A DNA stretch of 64,000 nucleotides from Erythrophleum ivorense (taxonomy: Eukaryota; Streptophyta; Magnoliopsida; Fabales; Fabaceae). Shown piece after piece: positions 32,351-44,159 of this stretch (positions are counted from its first letter, which is position 1; each line of letters begins with the position of its first letter). The stretch lies in contig JAIUCV010000023.1 of assembly GCA_026724425.1 (NCBI GenBank), forward strand, positions 4,030,001-4,094,000. The letters are read 5' to 3'. A program made the translations under genes and the position numbers. Under the pieces are notes generated by a model. The model made no database searches and was not told the DNA's origin. It saw nothing but the letters and a program-made list of their open reading frames with translations.

Positions 32351-35068
32351 TGATAATTGCTAATTTTCATATACTTTATTCCCTCTAATTTTGGCACTCT
32401 AATAATTGAATGTGGCTTATTGCATTTTATTAGATGATAATTGAATTTAATGGCCATTTTCTGCACTTTAGGAATTAAATTGCAAAATGATTGATTTTAG
32501 TGCATAAATTTCTTAAATGATTTTGTGAATTTTCCTATTGAATTGTTCTTACTATTTGTGCAGATTTTTTGTTGGGCAACAAGAAATTTAAGGATGGAAA
32601 TTAATTTAGAAAATGACTGAAGCTTCAAGATTGAATCAAGAGCTAAACTACATGAAGGAAGCCACACTTTGCAACAAAAAAGAGGGATTTTTAGATAGAA
32701 GGTAGCTCACTCACACACCATAACAATACACCCACTTGAACACACATAGAAGCATTTCACTCACATCACAAGAGCTTCAATGCACTCACTAGCCATGGGA
32801 TCTCTATTTTCTATCTCTTTCATTCATATTCATTCATATACTCCACTGCACTCACATTAAAGCAACACTCTTCACACATGCAACATAACTTTCACGTTGC
32901 ACCCATTCACATGAAGCCATGATCACTCACATTACATAATCACATTGGACCTTCACTTCATCCTTATGTCCATTCATTTGCGCTGCTACATATCATTTTG
33001 CATCGCCATAAAAATAATTGAAAAAGTAAACTCGAGCTTAGGTTCTACATGGAAAGGAGCAGCTACATATGAGAAAACACGAAGAGAAAGAGTCACGAGT
33101 TGCATTGGAAAAGGTGTAGAAACATATAGCCAAGGGTACAGGGTAAGAACAAAAGAGAAGCTTAGTTGTAAACAAAAGTGAAGAAGTTAACATGGAAAGA
33201 TTGCATGTGGCCATGGGTTCATGTATTTAGTTCATGTACAGCTGGAGCACACAACAAAACATGTAAAAGAGCAGAACAAACAATCAGCTACAAGGCACGG
33301 ATTAGCAAGGTTTTAACGTGGAATGGGAAGGAGAAGCTGTAAGAAGAAGAAGGCTTGAGAGGAGAAGGAAGCAACAGGCTGGATAAAATATGGCTGGAAT
33401 AGACGTTGAGCAACACGAAAAATCAACAAAGCAAGCCACACAAAAGATGAGTCTCAAGCTACATGAAGAAGGAAAAGCTACAGTTTTAACATGTGAAGAG
33501 AATAAAAGCACAAAGCCATGTGCTTTTTAAAAAGAGCTAATGAGCTGGAATGAGCTAAACACGAAGCATGCAAGCTCTGGGTTGAGTGGGAATGAGGAAG
33601 ATAACATATGGAAAGTATGTGGTAGGAATGAGCTAAATGAATGAAGAAGAAGCAACATGATTAAAGAACGTGTGGATGAATGAAGGAGCAGCCACGTAGA
33701 CATTAAAAAGGGAGTAGCCATGTAAAGCTAGCATGAAAAGTGTAAGGCTATAGAAAACGTGAAGGAAAGAGAGAAGAAGCCACGCTATGGATTCCAAGAA
33801 TAGTATGAAGCATACAGCTCGAGTTGAAGAAGTTACGTGGAATGAAAGGCTTGAGAAAAAGCGAGCTGAAGGCGAGCTGAATCATGTAAGAAGCTTGGGC
33901 AAAAGAAAATGAAGGAAGCAACGTGGAATATTATAAAAGAAATAAAATGAGATGCACACTTATTCATATCAAGAAGAAAAAGCTACGGGCAATGAGAAGG
34001 AATGAGAGGCAGCACGTGAAATTATTAAAAATTCACGTAAGAAAAGCATCCAATTCACACGCTCCATCGTCTCATTAATCCATCAAGAGACGCACATTTT
34101 AGGATCGTTCATTCATTCCATTCACTCCTTCGTCCATTCCACATCCAGAGAACACCTCCACGCCATTCCTCATCCCATTTCCTCCATTCTTCCACCCAAT
34201 GAAGCTTTAATCATCCATCTGTGACTAGCTAAGAGGAAGGCCCTTGGTGGAAGCTTGAATCCATAGAGAAGAACACATAATTTTGGCTAAGATTTTCTTA
34301 ATTTCTTACACTTTTTCTTTTTCTTGTACATGCTTGGTTAAGTTGTATTTAATTAGGAATTTCTGTAATTGTAATTAGTGGTTAGTTAGACACTGATTAA
34401 GAGAAACATTGATTAATTAATTGCATGAATTAAGTACTTAATTTTACATTTTCCTTTAATTTCCCATGTATACTATAAAGGTGTTCAGTGAAATGCATGA
34501 GTAAAATTACGTGCTTAATTGTTTGATTTGAGGATTCTTGAGTGTTTGATTGGTTAATTAAACATCCTAGGGTGTTAATTCAAAGGCTAATTGATCAATT
34601 AATCATTCAATTCAAGTGTTCATTGATCCTAATGACAAGAGTTAGCAATTTGATGCAGGATTGAGGTTTTAATTCAACATTAAATTGTTAGTCCCTTGAT
34701 TCTTGCATGATAACTCAAGATAATTTATATTGGATACAATTAGGAACTCTTAGACCAGAATTAATTACAATTGGATTAAGATATGGATAGTAGATTCTAA
34801 GGGGCGAATCCAAAGCTAGTCACAAGTCCATCATTCATTCATTAGCTTATGCAATTAGGTAGTTAGTGATTTTGATTCAAATTAATTTTAGATAGTTTAA
34901 TTAAACCAAAACCCCCATAAATTAGGTAGTTCTAAGATCTTTATATACTTAGAAAGCCTAATTAAATATTGAACTCCATTTCCAAGGGAGATGATCTAGG
35001 TTGTGCCACTAACTATAAAATTTAATCCAGCCTAGTTTTATTTTGAAGGTTGCGCGACAGACCCGTCA
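32351..35068 (-). mobile_element. Solo LTR X2 (family X)
   Basis: A 2718-bp block from TGATAATTGC to GACAGACCCGTCA, flanked by GCTAC (32346-32350) and GTTAC (35069-35073), a 4-of-5 target duplication, inside E1 pol. It aligns end to end with X1 outside element C. No coding region; small open frames of 60-78 residues are not shared with X1. It has many ACGTG-type words (for example near 33315, 33668, 33834, 33921, 34012). The lineage is not identified. Confidence 0.85.
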
Positions 35069-35073
35069 GTTAC

Positions 35074-37965
35074 ATGGATAGACTTCTTGCTTAGAGCATC
35101 TGCAACAACATTAGCCTTTTCGGGATGGCATTTTAGCTCATAGTTATAGTCTTTCAAGAACTGAATCCACCTTCTCTACCTCATGTTAAGTTCCTTTTGG
35201 TCAAACAAATATTTTAAACTCTTGTAGTCACTAAAGACTTCAAACCGTGAACCATAGAGGTAGTGCCTCCAAATCTTTAAAGCAAACACTACTGCTGCCA
35301 ACTTCAGGTCATGTGTAGGATAATTCTCCTCATGTGGCCTTCATTGTCATGAGGTGTAGGCTATGGCCTTTCCATTTTGCATTAATACACACCTAAGACC
35401 CTTCTTGGAAGCATTTGTATACAATGTAAAAGCCTGTGTAGGGTCTAGGATTACAAGTACGTGTGTTGTAGTCAATTTGGTCTTCAGTTCTTAGCAGGCT
35501 GCCTCACACTTTTTAGTCCACACAAATAGGGAGTCCTTCTTTGTTAGCTTAGTCAATGGCATAGCTATTTGTGATAATCCCTTAATGAACCTCCTATAAT
35601 AGCCTACTAACCCTAGAAAACTCCAAATCTCAATTACACTCTGTGGTCTTTCCCAGTTCAACACTACCTTAACCCTACTAGGGTCTATAGACACCCCTTC
35701 AGCCGATACAACATAACCCAAGAATTTCACTTCCTTGAGCCAAAATTCACACTTGAATAGTTTGGCATAAAGCTTATGCTCCTTTAACACCTGCAATACC
35801 ACTCTAAGATGCTCTTTATGCTCCTCCTCATCCTTAGAGTATATGAGGATATTGTTGATGTAAACCACTATGAATTTATCTAAGTAGGGCCTGAAGATCC
35901 TATTCATATAGTCCATGAAGATAGTTAGGGCATTGGTTAACCCAAATAGCATGACCAAGAACTTATAGTGCCCATGTCTAGTACGAAACATAGTTTTCAG
36001 GGTCTCTTCAGCTCGAACTCGCAGCTAGTGGTAGCTTGATCTCAGGTCAATTTTAGAGAAAATAGCTACTCCGGTCAACTGGTCAAGCAAATCGTTAATC
36101 TGAGGTAAGGGATATGTATTTTTTATGGTCACCTTATTCAGTTGGCAATAGTCAATACATAACCTCATGCTCTTGTCCTTCTTCTTCACAAATAATATAG
36201 GTTATCCCTAAGGAGACACATTGGGTCTAATGAAACCCTTCTCTACTAACTCTTCGATATACTTCTTTAGCTCTGCTAACTCCACTGGAGACATCCAATA
36301 AGGAGCTTTAGTGATAGGCTTCATTCCGAGCATAAGATCAATTGCAAACTTTACCTCTCTTTTTAGAGGTAAACCTACCATATCCTTAGGGAACACATTA
36401 GAAAACTCACTCACTACTACAATCTCATCCATGCCTTCTTCTACTTCTGCTTGAACAGAGAAAAACACCATATAGGCCTAACAGCCCATGCAAATACATC
36501 TCTCAAACAGCACAGAGGATAACAATTATGGCTTACTAGAATACACAAGAAAAACTGGTAGAGAGACAGTCTTCCTCTTATAGTCCAAAATGGCATTGTT
36601 TGCCGATAGCCAATATATTCTTACTATTAAATCAATATCCTTTAGAGGAAAACAAACCAGATTAATAGTGGATGTCCTACCATCGAATTCAAGCATACAA
36701 TTCAAAGAAGCCTGGGAAGTTTTCATTGAAGCTCCTGCCAGTGTAGAGAAAATCAAATCAAAAGGCATTTTATAGACATACAGATTTACCCGTAGCACAC
36801 AAGCATCAGATATAAAAGAGTGAGTTGCTCCAAGATCAAAAAGAGCTTCAATTTCAGAGCCTTGGATTTTGAAAATACCTTTAATGAGATTTGGCACTCC
36901 ATTTGCCTCTTGTTGTGTCATTGTAAAAACTCTGCCCGAAACGGTGTTTATATTCTTATTGGTTCCCCGCGAGCCATCTTCATAGAATTTAGAGATATAA
37001 CCTAGCTTCCTACACTTGTAGCAGACTAAACACTTTTCGAGATGCACTTTCCCACACTTTGCACACTTCTGGTTATTGGCTCCTTGAAGGTCCATCGAAT
37101 TAGCTCTTCAAAGGTCCATTGAATTAACTTCTTGGAGATTGGTTAAGCTACTTGCTTTAACCACTAGTGCTATAATTGTTCCTATTATTGACTCCCCCAG
37201 TACATCTCATAAATGGGCCAAACTTAGCTTGAGATTCCTTCCTCTTCTCAGCTTCCTCTTCCTTCATTCTCCTGGCAGTGATGTGTAGTTTGGTGCACAA
37301 CTGCTTGAAGTCTTGTATCTCAAATGGCACCAATGTCACTCTCAACTCTGGCTTGGCTTTTTCCATCAATCACTTAGCTATCCATTTAGGATCATGGTGC
37401 TTCTAAAGATATGTGCTATATTTAGACATCTCTAAAAAGTGAGTAATGAACTCCTCCTTATTCAAATCCCTCTGTTTAAAGGTATGGAATGCAGCCTCCT
37501 AATTGGCTCTAAAGGTGGTAGGGAATTAATGTTGTAGGAATTTGTCTTTGAACTCATCCCAAGTAATGTCAGCGTCATCATTAAGTATGGTGCTATCCCA
37601 CCACTGCTGGCCTACTTTCTTTATTAGCTACTCAGTAACTCGTACCTTTTATTGAGAAGTACATTCCATAACCCTGAAAATCTTTACTAGCTGTTTCACC
37701 CATTCCTCTGCATCAGTTAAGTTTAGCTTTCCTTTAAACATGAAAGGATTAAATTTATTGAAGCTCTCCCAAACTTTAGTGATAGTAGCAGGTTGAGGCG
37801 GAGGGCGCATCCCAGTACTATTACCCAATTCGTGCATGTTGTGGCCACCCTCAGAATGATGGTCACTGGCCTCTTCGTTGAAAGGGCCATTCTCATTGAC
37901 ATGGTTATCTCCCTATCCTCTTATTGCAGCTATCTCATACTCATGCCTGTTCACTTGTTGTCTTA
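35074..37965 (-). pseudogene. E1 gag-pol remnant: gag, zinc knuckle, protease, RT, RNase H
   Basis: Reading leftward: gag with FNKFNPFMFKGKLN and WVKQLVKIF (37837-37649); more gag to 37157; a CCHC-like knuckle region, CLVCYKCRKLGYISKF, near 37025; protease, where the active site reads FDLGATHSFI (near 36830) in place of the usual D-S/T-G; RT N-terminus with GLPLKREVKFAIDL (36471-36208); RT core 35991-35491, where the catalytic YIDD has become YINN; then RNase H fragments to 35074. Several stops separate the pieces. Loss of both catalytic RT aspartates and of the protease Ser/Thr shows the element is dead. In gag the remnant is interrupted at 37965 by solo LTR 37966-40689. Confidence 0.9.
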
Positions 37966-38559
37966 TGTAACATCCAATTTTCTGAAAACGAGAGAAAACG
38001 TGAGAAAAGTAATGTACGGTTTCTCCTTAAATGAACGAAATTCACCAGATACAAAAGGAAGTCCCCCAAGATGATGTAGTTAAGGTCCTAAAAAATTTAA
38101 GAAGCATTCTAGACTCCTAAAAATGAGAATCACAGGCTCAAACGAAAAGAAAAATTGAGATAGAATGAAGAAATAATTTCTTATAAAAAGCTCACAAAAC
38201 GTAATGGTATTTTTGTAATTTTGAGCAAATTTTGGAATTCACGCAGGAAGGCTTTTTAAATGAAAGTTTTAAGTTTCATAGGGTTCTCAGAGGCCCTAAA
38301 ATTCATGAAAAACCCTGGGACAGCTAAAGCCCCTCCAGTGGATGTTTTCCAACGTCGGTGTACCTGAACATTGACTAATTTATTTGGGAAGGTTTTAGCT
38401 CTGATTTGAGTGATTCCAAAGGCATTTTACTAAATTGGAAACCTAAATTTCATAATGGAGAAGACGGTTCTAAAAAAAGAGCTAAAACGAAGGAGAAACG
38501 AAAATGCCAAGAACGAAGGACAAAATGGGAATTTTTGAAAAGTGTAACTTCCTCCCACC

Positions 38560-38568
38560 TATATATAT
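38560..38568 (+). promoter_or_regulatory. TATA box of intron-less family B LTR
   Basis: CCACCTATATATATGATGC, at the same place as CTATAAATAGGAGATGC (58315) and CTGTATATATGATGC (48085) in other copies, about 120 bp before the end of leader exon 1. It implies a transcript start near 38590-38600. Confidence 0.6.
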
Positions 38569-38687
38569 GATGCACCCTTCTTCTCCCTTCATTATGCATG
38601 ACAAAGTTCTGCCCAAAACTAGAGGAAAACCCTAGAGAGAGTGGCACACAAAAGGGAGCCAAAGAGGAGAAGAAATCAAAGGCTTAT

Positions 38688-38771
38688 GGAGAAATTGAGG
38701 GAAAAATTGGGATTTGAAGAGAAGAGCTCAAAAAACACAAGATTTAAGTGAGAAAAAGCAAGAAAACAAGG
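38688..38771 (+). other. Two exon-exon junctions in genomic LTR DNA
   Basis: Junctions at 38688/38689 and 38770/38771 bound the 82-bp leader exon 2. The other four B copies have introns of about 96-118 and 745-749 bp at these points. Direct evidence for reverse transcription of a spliced leader. Confidence 0.85.
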
Positions 38772-40694
38772 CCAAGAGAAACCATCCCCACACTTTGTGT
38801 GTGTATAGCCAAAAGAGGGAGCCTTGATTCAAGAAGAAAATTATGTGATTGTGTACAAGGTAGCTCTCTCCACCTTCTCTCATGCATGGATGTGTGCTTA
38901 GCTTGTCTTAGAATGTGTGTATGTATATTTTTAAGTTATGAAAAGTATGATAGCATGATTTCATATGCCATGATTTTATGATGACATATTATGTTTTATA
39001 TGATGTTTATGATGTGTGCTTGGGTTTGCTTAAGTGTGGTGAGGCCAAGAATCCTTAGCCATGGTGAGGATGAGCCAAGAACCCTTAACATTGGTTGAGA
39101 CAAAGCAAAGAGTCTCCCAAAAGTAAGATAGACTCCCAAGAGCATGGTTGAGTCTAAGAATTTCCTAAAGAATGAGTGAGGCAAGTCCAAATCTACAAGA
39201 AATTGGGTGAGGCCAATCCACTTGCTTGGCAAGCCTTTGTATACTATGTATGACTTTCTCAAATGATGAAAATGTCTCTTGAATGTTTGAACATATCCAC
39301 ATGACTATACATGCATTTATGAGACTTGTTTGCATCCATTATGTATGATTGAATGGGAGATGAGCTATTGGGATTCTTTGAATCTCATCCCCTCCTCTCC
39401 AATGTTCTAACATACTAGGTGGACAAGGTAATAGAAGCCAACCACTTTAAAGGGAAGAGATTGACATCAATATATATGGTTTTTGCTCTTTGAAGCCATA
39501 ATGATGCCTAATAATGTAAATTATTGTTGTAAATGGTCTATGGCCTTTGAAACATATGTAATTATGATAATATGTTATGTTTAAATAGGAGAATTTATTA
39601 TGTGACCACTAGTATGCAAATTGAGTATGTATGGGCAATGTAGCTTCTTGAATTAGTTTATGGAATTATGCATATGTGTGGATGAGATGGCCAAAATGAG
39701 ATGCATGAGAGTTAAGACCATTTGGTCAGCTCACACAAGTCCTAATTATGCTTTTGGACTTGCCCAAGAGGTGCCAAATCCCAAAGAAAGCCATTTGGAT
39801 ATTTTGGTATCCCATATGGAGCCAAAATTGACTATAATGGAATCCTATGTCACTTTTTATCCAAATGAGTTTTTTTTATCTGAGATTTGGCATGTGATTA
39901 GAACTTGTTTAGAGCTTTTTGGAAAGCTAAAGAACAGAATTTTTGGAGCTCTAGAGAATATTTGATGAATTTTCAAAGTTGAGAAATTTTTTGATTTTGG
40001 TCATGTCACTGTTCATACTAGTCCAAAAATGAAATCTATCATATAGGACTCAAATGATGTCTAATTGCCACAAAATTTTATACAAAAATACTAGACATTC
40101 CCAGTGACTTGTGTCAACTAGAAGCACCTTATTTGGACATCTATAGAGGGAAATATGAATTTTTAAAGATTTTGTCCAATATCAGGAGCTTTACCCGACC
40201 TTAGTTATTATTCTTTTGAATTTCAAGGTCTGGACGTACTTGATCTGGTCTGGAGTTATTTTTTTCCTCTAGATAACATCCACATCTTTCTATATTGATA
40301 TCATTTACATAGATTGGATTTTTTTGAAATTAATTGGACATTTTCTAATTTGCTGTAAAAATCTATGATAACACCAATGAATAGTTTGACCTCTGGACTA
40401 TTTCAGATGTCAAACGTCCCTTGTGATGAATGTTATGGCTTGGGTATATTTGAGTTTCATGAGTTGTAGGCTACATTTTATGGTGCAAATGAGTTATATT
40501 CATGCAATTAAATATGGGAATGTGATGTGTGAGCTCACATGGCCTATGTGACACCTAAATGAAATTTTCATACACAATGTAACGCAAAGAAATGTATTAT
40601 TTTAATTCCTTTTTCTTGCTCATTCATGGAATCCATGAATGTAAAGTATGTGAATGTCATGAAATGAGCTTGAAATACATGGTGTTACATCCTA

Positions 40695-40812
40695 TATTCT
40701 GGACCAGATCCCTTAACTCTCTCAAGATAGCATCGTTGTCTTGAGGTGGGGGTAGATTTTGAGGTGGTGGAGGTGGAGATGGGTTTGAGTTGGTTCTATA
40801 GGTATTCATCAT
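40695..40812 (-). pseudogene. E1 gag N-terminus
   Basis: On the minus strand an ATG pair at 40812 and 40809 opens MMNTYRTNSNPSPPPPPQN, then a Pro-rich stretch and DNDAILRELRDLVQNIG, running into the B solo LTR insertion. Pro-rich starts are common in this gag type. An acceptor-like TTTTACATAG|GAGTGG lies just upstream (near 40825-40833), matching the arrangement in element C. Confidence 0.8.
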
Positions 40813-40970
40813 TATTATCCACTCCTATGTAAAACAACCAAAGAAGGTTTAAGTTAGAAAGTACATTTTATGTAAATCTAAACTCAAATAAAGGGAAGTG
40901 CACATGTTGACATTTACTTGCCATGACCTCTAAGCAAGAAAAGTCAAACAACAAACAAATGGCCATTGAA

Positions 40971-40988
40971 CAACCTGGCTCTAATACA
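40971..40988 (-). promoter_or_regulatory. Primer-binding site, initiator tRNA-Met, E1
   Basis: The minus strand reads TTGTATTAGAGCCAGGTT next to the 5' LTR. It agrees with TGGTATCAGAGCCAGGTT, the complement of the initiator tRNA-Met 3' end, at 16 of 18 places. A few bases separate it from the LTR edge at 40994. Confidence 0.85.
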
Positions 40989-40993
40989 AAAAA

Positions 40994-43207
40994 TGTAACA
41001 CCTGTCCTAGTATTTAAATACTTAGCATATAATTCAAAGCATTAGTCATAGGGACCCTAAATAAGCACGATGGGCTACGGACTCTGTCCTTAAATCATAG
41101 GCCCAAGTATATTGATATAACAATAGAAGTTCTGCCTCTTTGAATACAATTTAAAGATCTAAATGAGGGCTCAACCCTATTTCTACACAAATACCTACTC
41201 AACATTTATTTCATAATCAGAAGGCTCCGCTCATTTTATTCAATTCAAATTACTAAAAACTCAGAGTCCACAGCTTAGGCATATAAATTAAAGTACCCAA
41301 TCTACATAAGTAAATCCCAAATTACTAAGTATAACAAATAAGTATAATAAGGTCCTATTAACCAAAATGATTAAATCATAATTAAAAGATTATGGTCCAA
41401 AAATAATAAAACTAAATAGACATCCTAAAGTCATGGCAAACAGTAAACAGTAACCCAACATGTGCTTGGGAAGCATAAGAGCCAGTGGCTCACTCTTCCA
41501 ATGCCTTCCCTTTGCTCCTATTAAATCCTTCATCTAGAAATGTTAAAAGAAAGGGGGGAGCACTAACGTCTCAGTAACCTAGAGTTTTACCATGTACATA
41601 CAATTCCATCAGCATTATTATTAATTATTAGCATAAAAGATCACAGGGTATAATCTATGAGTTATATAAAAAAATGATGATATGCAATATGTACAACCTC
41701 CTTTATTTTTCTGTCTAGCCTTATACTGCTAACTAAAACCATAGACTTATCAATGATCTGGCCCACATACTGGATCGACCAAAGCTCCTCTGGTGCTTGA
41801 GATATACCCAACCAAAGGTACAAAGCCCAAGCCCAGACTATGGCTCCCCTTCTTAAGGAACTAAACCAAAAGCTGTCACTATCCCACATGCTCCCTTTAC
41901 AAACCTGACAAGGTAAGTATTAAGGAACTGGACCCTACAAGAAGCCAACCATTGTGCACAAAGTGGAGGAAACCATGTAGTCACTAATTTATATGTATAT
42001 CAACATCATCATCTCCTCAGCCCATCACCAATGCTTATAAGGCATATACATCATTCATAATGCATACAAGCATGCTTGAAAAGAAATAAGGTACTCCATT
42101 GAATTATTAAAATGGATTACAAGCATGTTTGAAAGAATAAAACTACTCCAAAATATCATAATACTAGTTCCAAAATGCCACAATATTTGTTTAAATTTAC
42201 AAGCATGCTTGAAAAGGAAACGCTACATAAAAATTATTTTACAGCTACAAACATGCTTGACAAGATTCCAATAATTCCATTAATTCAACAATAATTTCCT
42301 TTATCATATCATGCCTAGTCTATATATCTATACCATGCTCAGCAAGATACAAAAATTATTTATTTAATGAACCACACAGCAAACACATTTCGCACACACA
42401 TGGAAAAACCTCGAGTTACTTGTTCTCCTTAGCTCACAAAACAATCAAATAATAATTGAAGCAATAAACGCTTTCAGTGAGAGTCTACAAAGATTACACA
42501 TATATAAAAACATTAATATTTAATTCAAAACTACTAAAGAATTACCCTAAAATCACTCTACGATTACTTTAAAATTACTCTAGGATCTTAAAGCTACCTT
42601 AAAGAATCCAAGATTTGCTTTTTATATTCATATCCCTTTATAATTTAATTAATTCATTAGATTTATCAATTTCATATCAAATTTTAATTTATAGAAATTC
42701 TCAAATTCCTAAATCTTAATTTCTAATCTAAATTCATATAATATATTATACATAAGATTATATATATAAATTCATATTATATTATATATATATATATATA
42801 AAGTTATATTATATGATGTATATATATATTGTGAAAGCAATTACTCAATAAAAGAAAGAAAGAAAAGGACGGATATATGCGTACTATGTGTGTGTATGTG
42901 TGTGTGTATTAATTAATGGTACAAGGTATTACCTCTAACAATAAAAAAAGGGGTAGGAGGCAGTGAAGAAGAAAGAAAAAGATGAGGGAGAGAGAAAAAA
43001 AAGATGGAAAAGTACCTGAGAGAGTGTGCGGCAAAGTAATGAAAAGGTAAAAAAATGGGTAGTTTTTTTTTTCTCATTTAGGTTAATTTAAGCTTGTAGA
43101 AATCATAAAAATTTAAACTAACTTTCCTTATTATTATTATTATTATTATCATATTTTTTTCTATTAGATATAAATAATTTCAAGATAACTTTACCTTCCT
43201 TCTTATC

Positions 43208-43245
<38 letters not shown>

Positions 43246-43510
43246 TATTCTATTGGATATAGATAATTTCAAGATAACTTTGTTTTTCTTATTATTATTA
43301 ACTATTTATGATTATTAATTTTCTATTTAATTCACTTTTAAATCTCTCTAGTTTCTTTAATCTTTTATAAGAATATTTCAAATAGTTGATAATTTAATTT
43401 CTCCCTTTATTCCAAATTATGTCCTATTCTTTAGGCCTAATGCTTAATCATATGTCCTTTCTAAGGTCACAACCAACACTCTCCATCTAAACAAGAATTG
43501 GGATGTTACA
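40994..43510 (-). mobile_element. E1 5' LTR
   Basis: 2517 bp, TGTAACACCTG...GGATGTTACA, related throughout to the interrupted copy 12217-18420. It contains AT dinucleotide runs near 42785-42825, TG repeats near 42890-42908 and TTA runs at 43129-43150 and 43208-43241. A donor-like CTCTCAG|GTACTTTTCC on the minus strand near 43010 is partly eroded in the other LTR (CTCTCAAGTACTT). Divergence from the other LTR is obvious by eye, so the element is old. Confidence 0.88.
43208..43241. repeat. TTA trinucleotide microsatellite
   Basis: (TTA)n run of about 11 units in the E1 5' LTR, counterpart of 18163-18200. A shorter run lies at 43129-43150 and another (TAA)n at 43951-43969. Confidence 0.88.
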
Positions 43511-43975
43511 TAAAATACTTAAAGAAAAAAAAGTAACTTAATGATTTAGTTTTTAAATAATTATTCTTCTTTGAATTTGGTTTTAAAGATAATGTCTTTC
43601 CATTTTTCTGAAAGATCAATGGCTTCTCTATTTAATCTTAAAGATAAAGTCTTTCAATTTAATTCTTAAAAAACAATTGTTCTCTCAATTTGGTCCTTCA
43701 AAAATAGAATTTTTTAATCTAACCTTCTAAATATTTTATTTCAATCAAAATGATCCTTATTATTAATTGATAATGGTTAGATGGAATCTCGATTTTGTCT
43801 AATAAAAGATCATTTTGATTAAAAAAACCATTCAAAAATTAAATTAAGAGACTTTATTTTTCAAAAATCTAAATTAAGTGAAAAATAATCTTCTAATAGT
43901 TAACTATTAATTTACTCAAATAAAATGTCAATTAATTAATCAAATTAATAATAATAATAATAATAATTAATACAT
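43511..43975. other. AT-rich spacer with a degenerate fold-back
   Basis: No gene. AATCAAAATGATC near 43747-43760 is the inverse of GATCATTTTGATT near 43807-43820, and weaker complementarity extends outward (TTTTTAATC with GATTAAAAA, and ATAAAGTCT with AGACTTTAT). This looks like a decayed inverted-repeat element. It would be continuous with 12216 before E1 inserted. Confidence 0.4.
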
Positions 43976-44159
43976 CAATCCCTAAACATAACAAATTGAA
44001 GCTAGAGTTGGTTGATCATGCTAATATCTTAGCCCTTTATATGGCTACTTCTAATTCAATTGAAGAAATTGAAGAACCTAATATGGATTAAGTTGAAAAT
44101 CAAGAATACGCTAAGCACTACCCTTATATAGAAACATCTCCAAATCCCCAAATAGGCCC

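Larger units (their letters stand above)
37966..40689 (+). mobile_element. Solo LTR of family B lacking both leader introns
   Basis: A 2724-bp block, TGTAACATCC...GGTGTTACA, flanked by TCTTA (37961-37965) and TCCTA (40690-40694), inserted in E1 gag. It is about 1 kb shorter than other B copies. The missing parts are exactly the two GT-AG segments seen elsewhere. At 38688/38689 GGCTTATG joins GAGAAATTG, equivalent to exon 1 CTTAAG and exon 2 GAGAAATT. At 38770/38771 AAAACAAG joins GCCAAGAG, equivalent to the donor AAAACAAG|GTAAAT and acceptor TTTAG|GCCAAGAG of the copy at 47492. TATA at 38560-38568, exon 2 (82 bp) and the later donor-like TACAAG|GTAGCTCTC near 38859 are kept. Confidence 0.9.
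12217..43510 (-). mobile_element. Old Ty3/gypsy element E1, broken by nested insertions
   Basis: Two related LTRs (12217-18420 with an insert, and 40994-43510) bracket gag-pol remnants on the minus strand. The flanks TATAA (12212-12216) and TAAAA (43511-43515) agree at four of five positions, as expected for an aged target duplication. A primer-binding site for initiator tRNA-Met lies next to the right LTR, and a purine tract on the minus strand (18421-18434) next to the left LTR. Removing the inserts leaves about 9-10 kb, a normal length for the group. Inserts: 13774-17499, 19494-31822, 32351-35068 and 37966-40689. Coding remnants are full of stops and the element is dead. The pol type suggests a Tekay/Del-like chromovirus. 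Confidence 0.9.
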
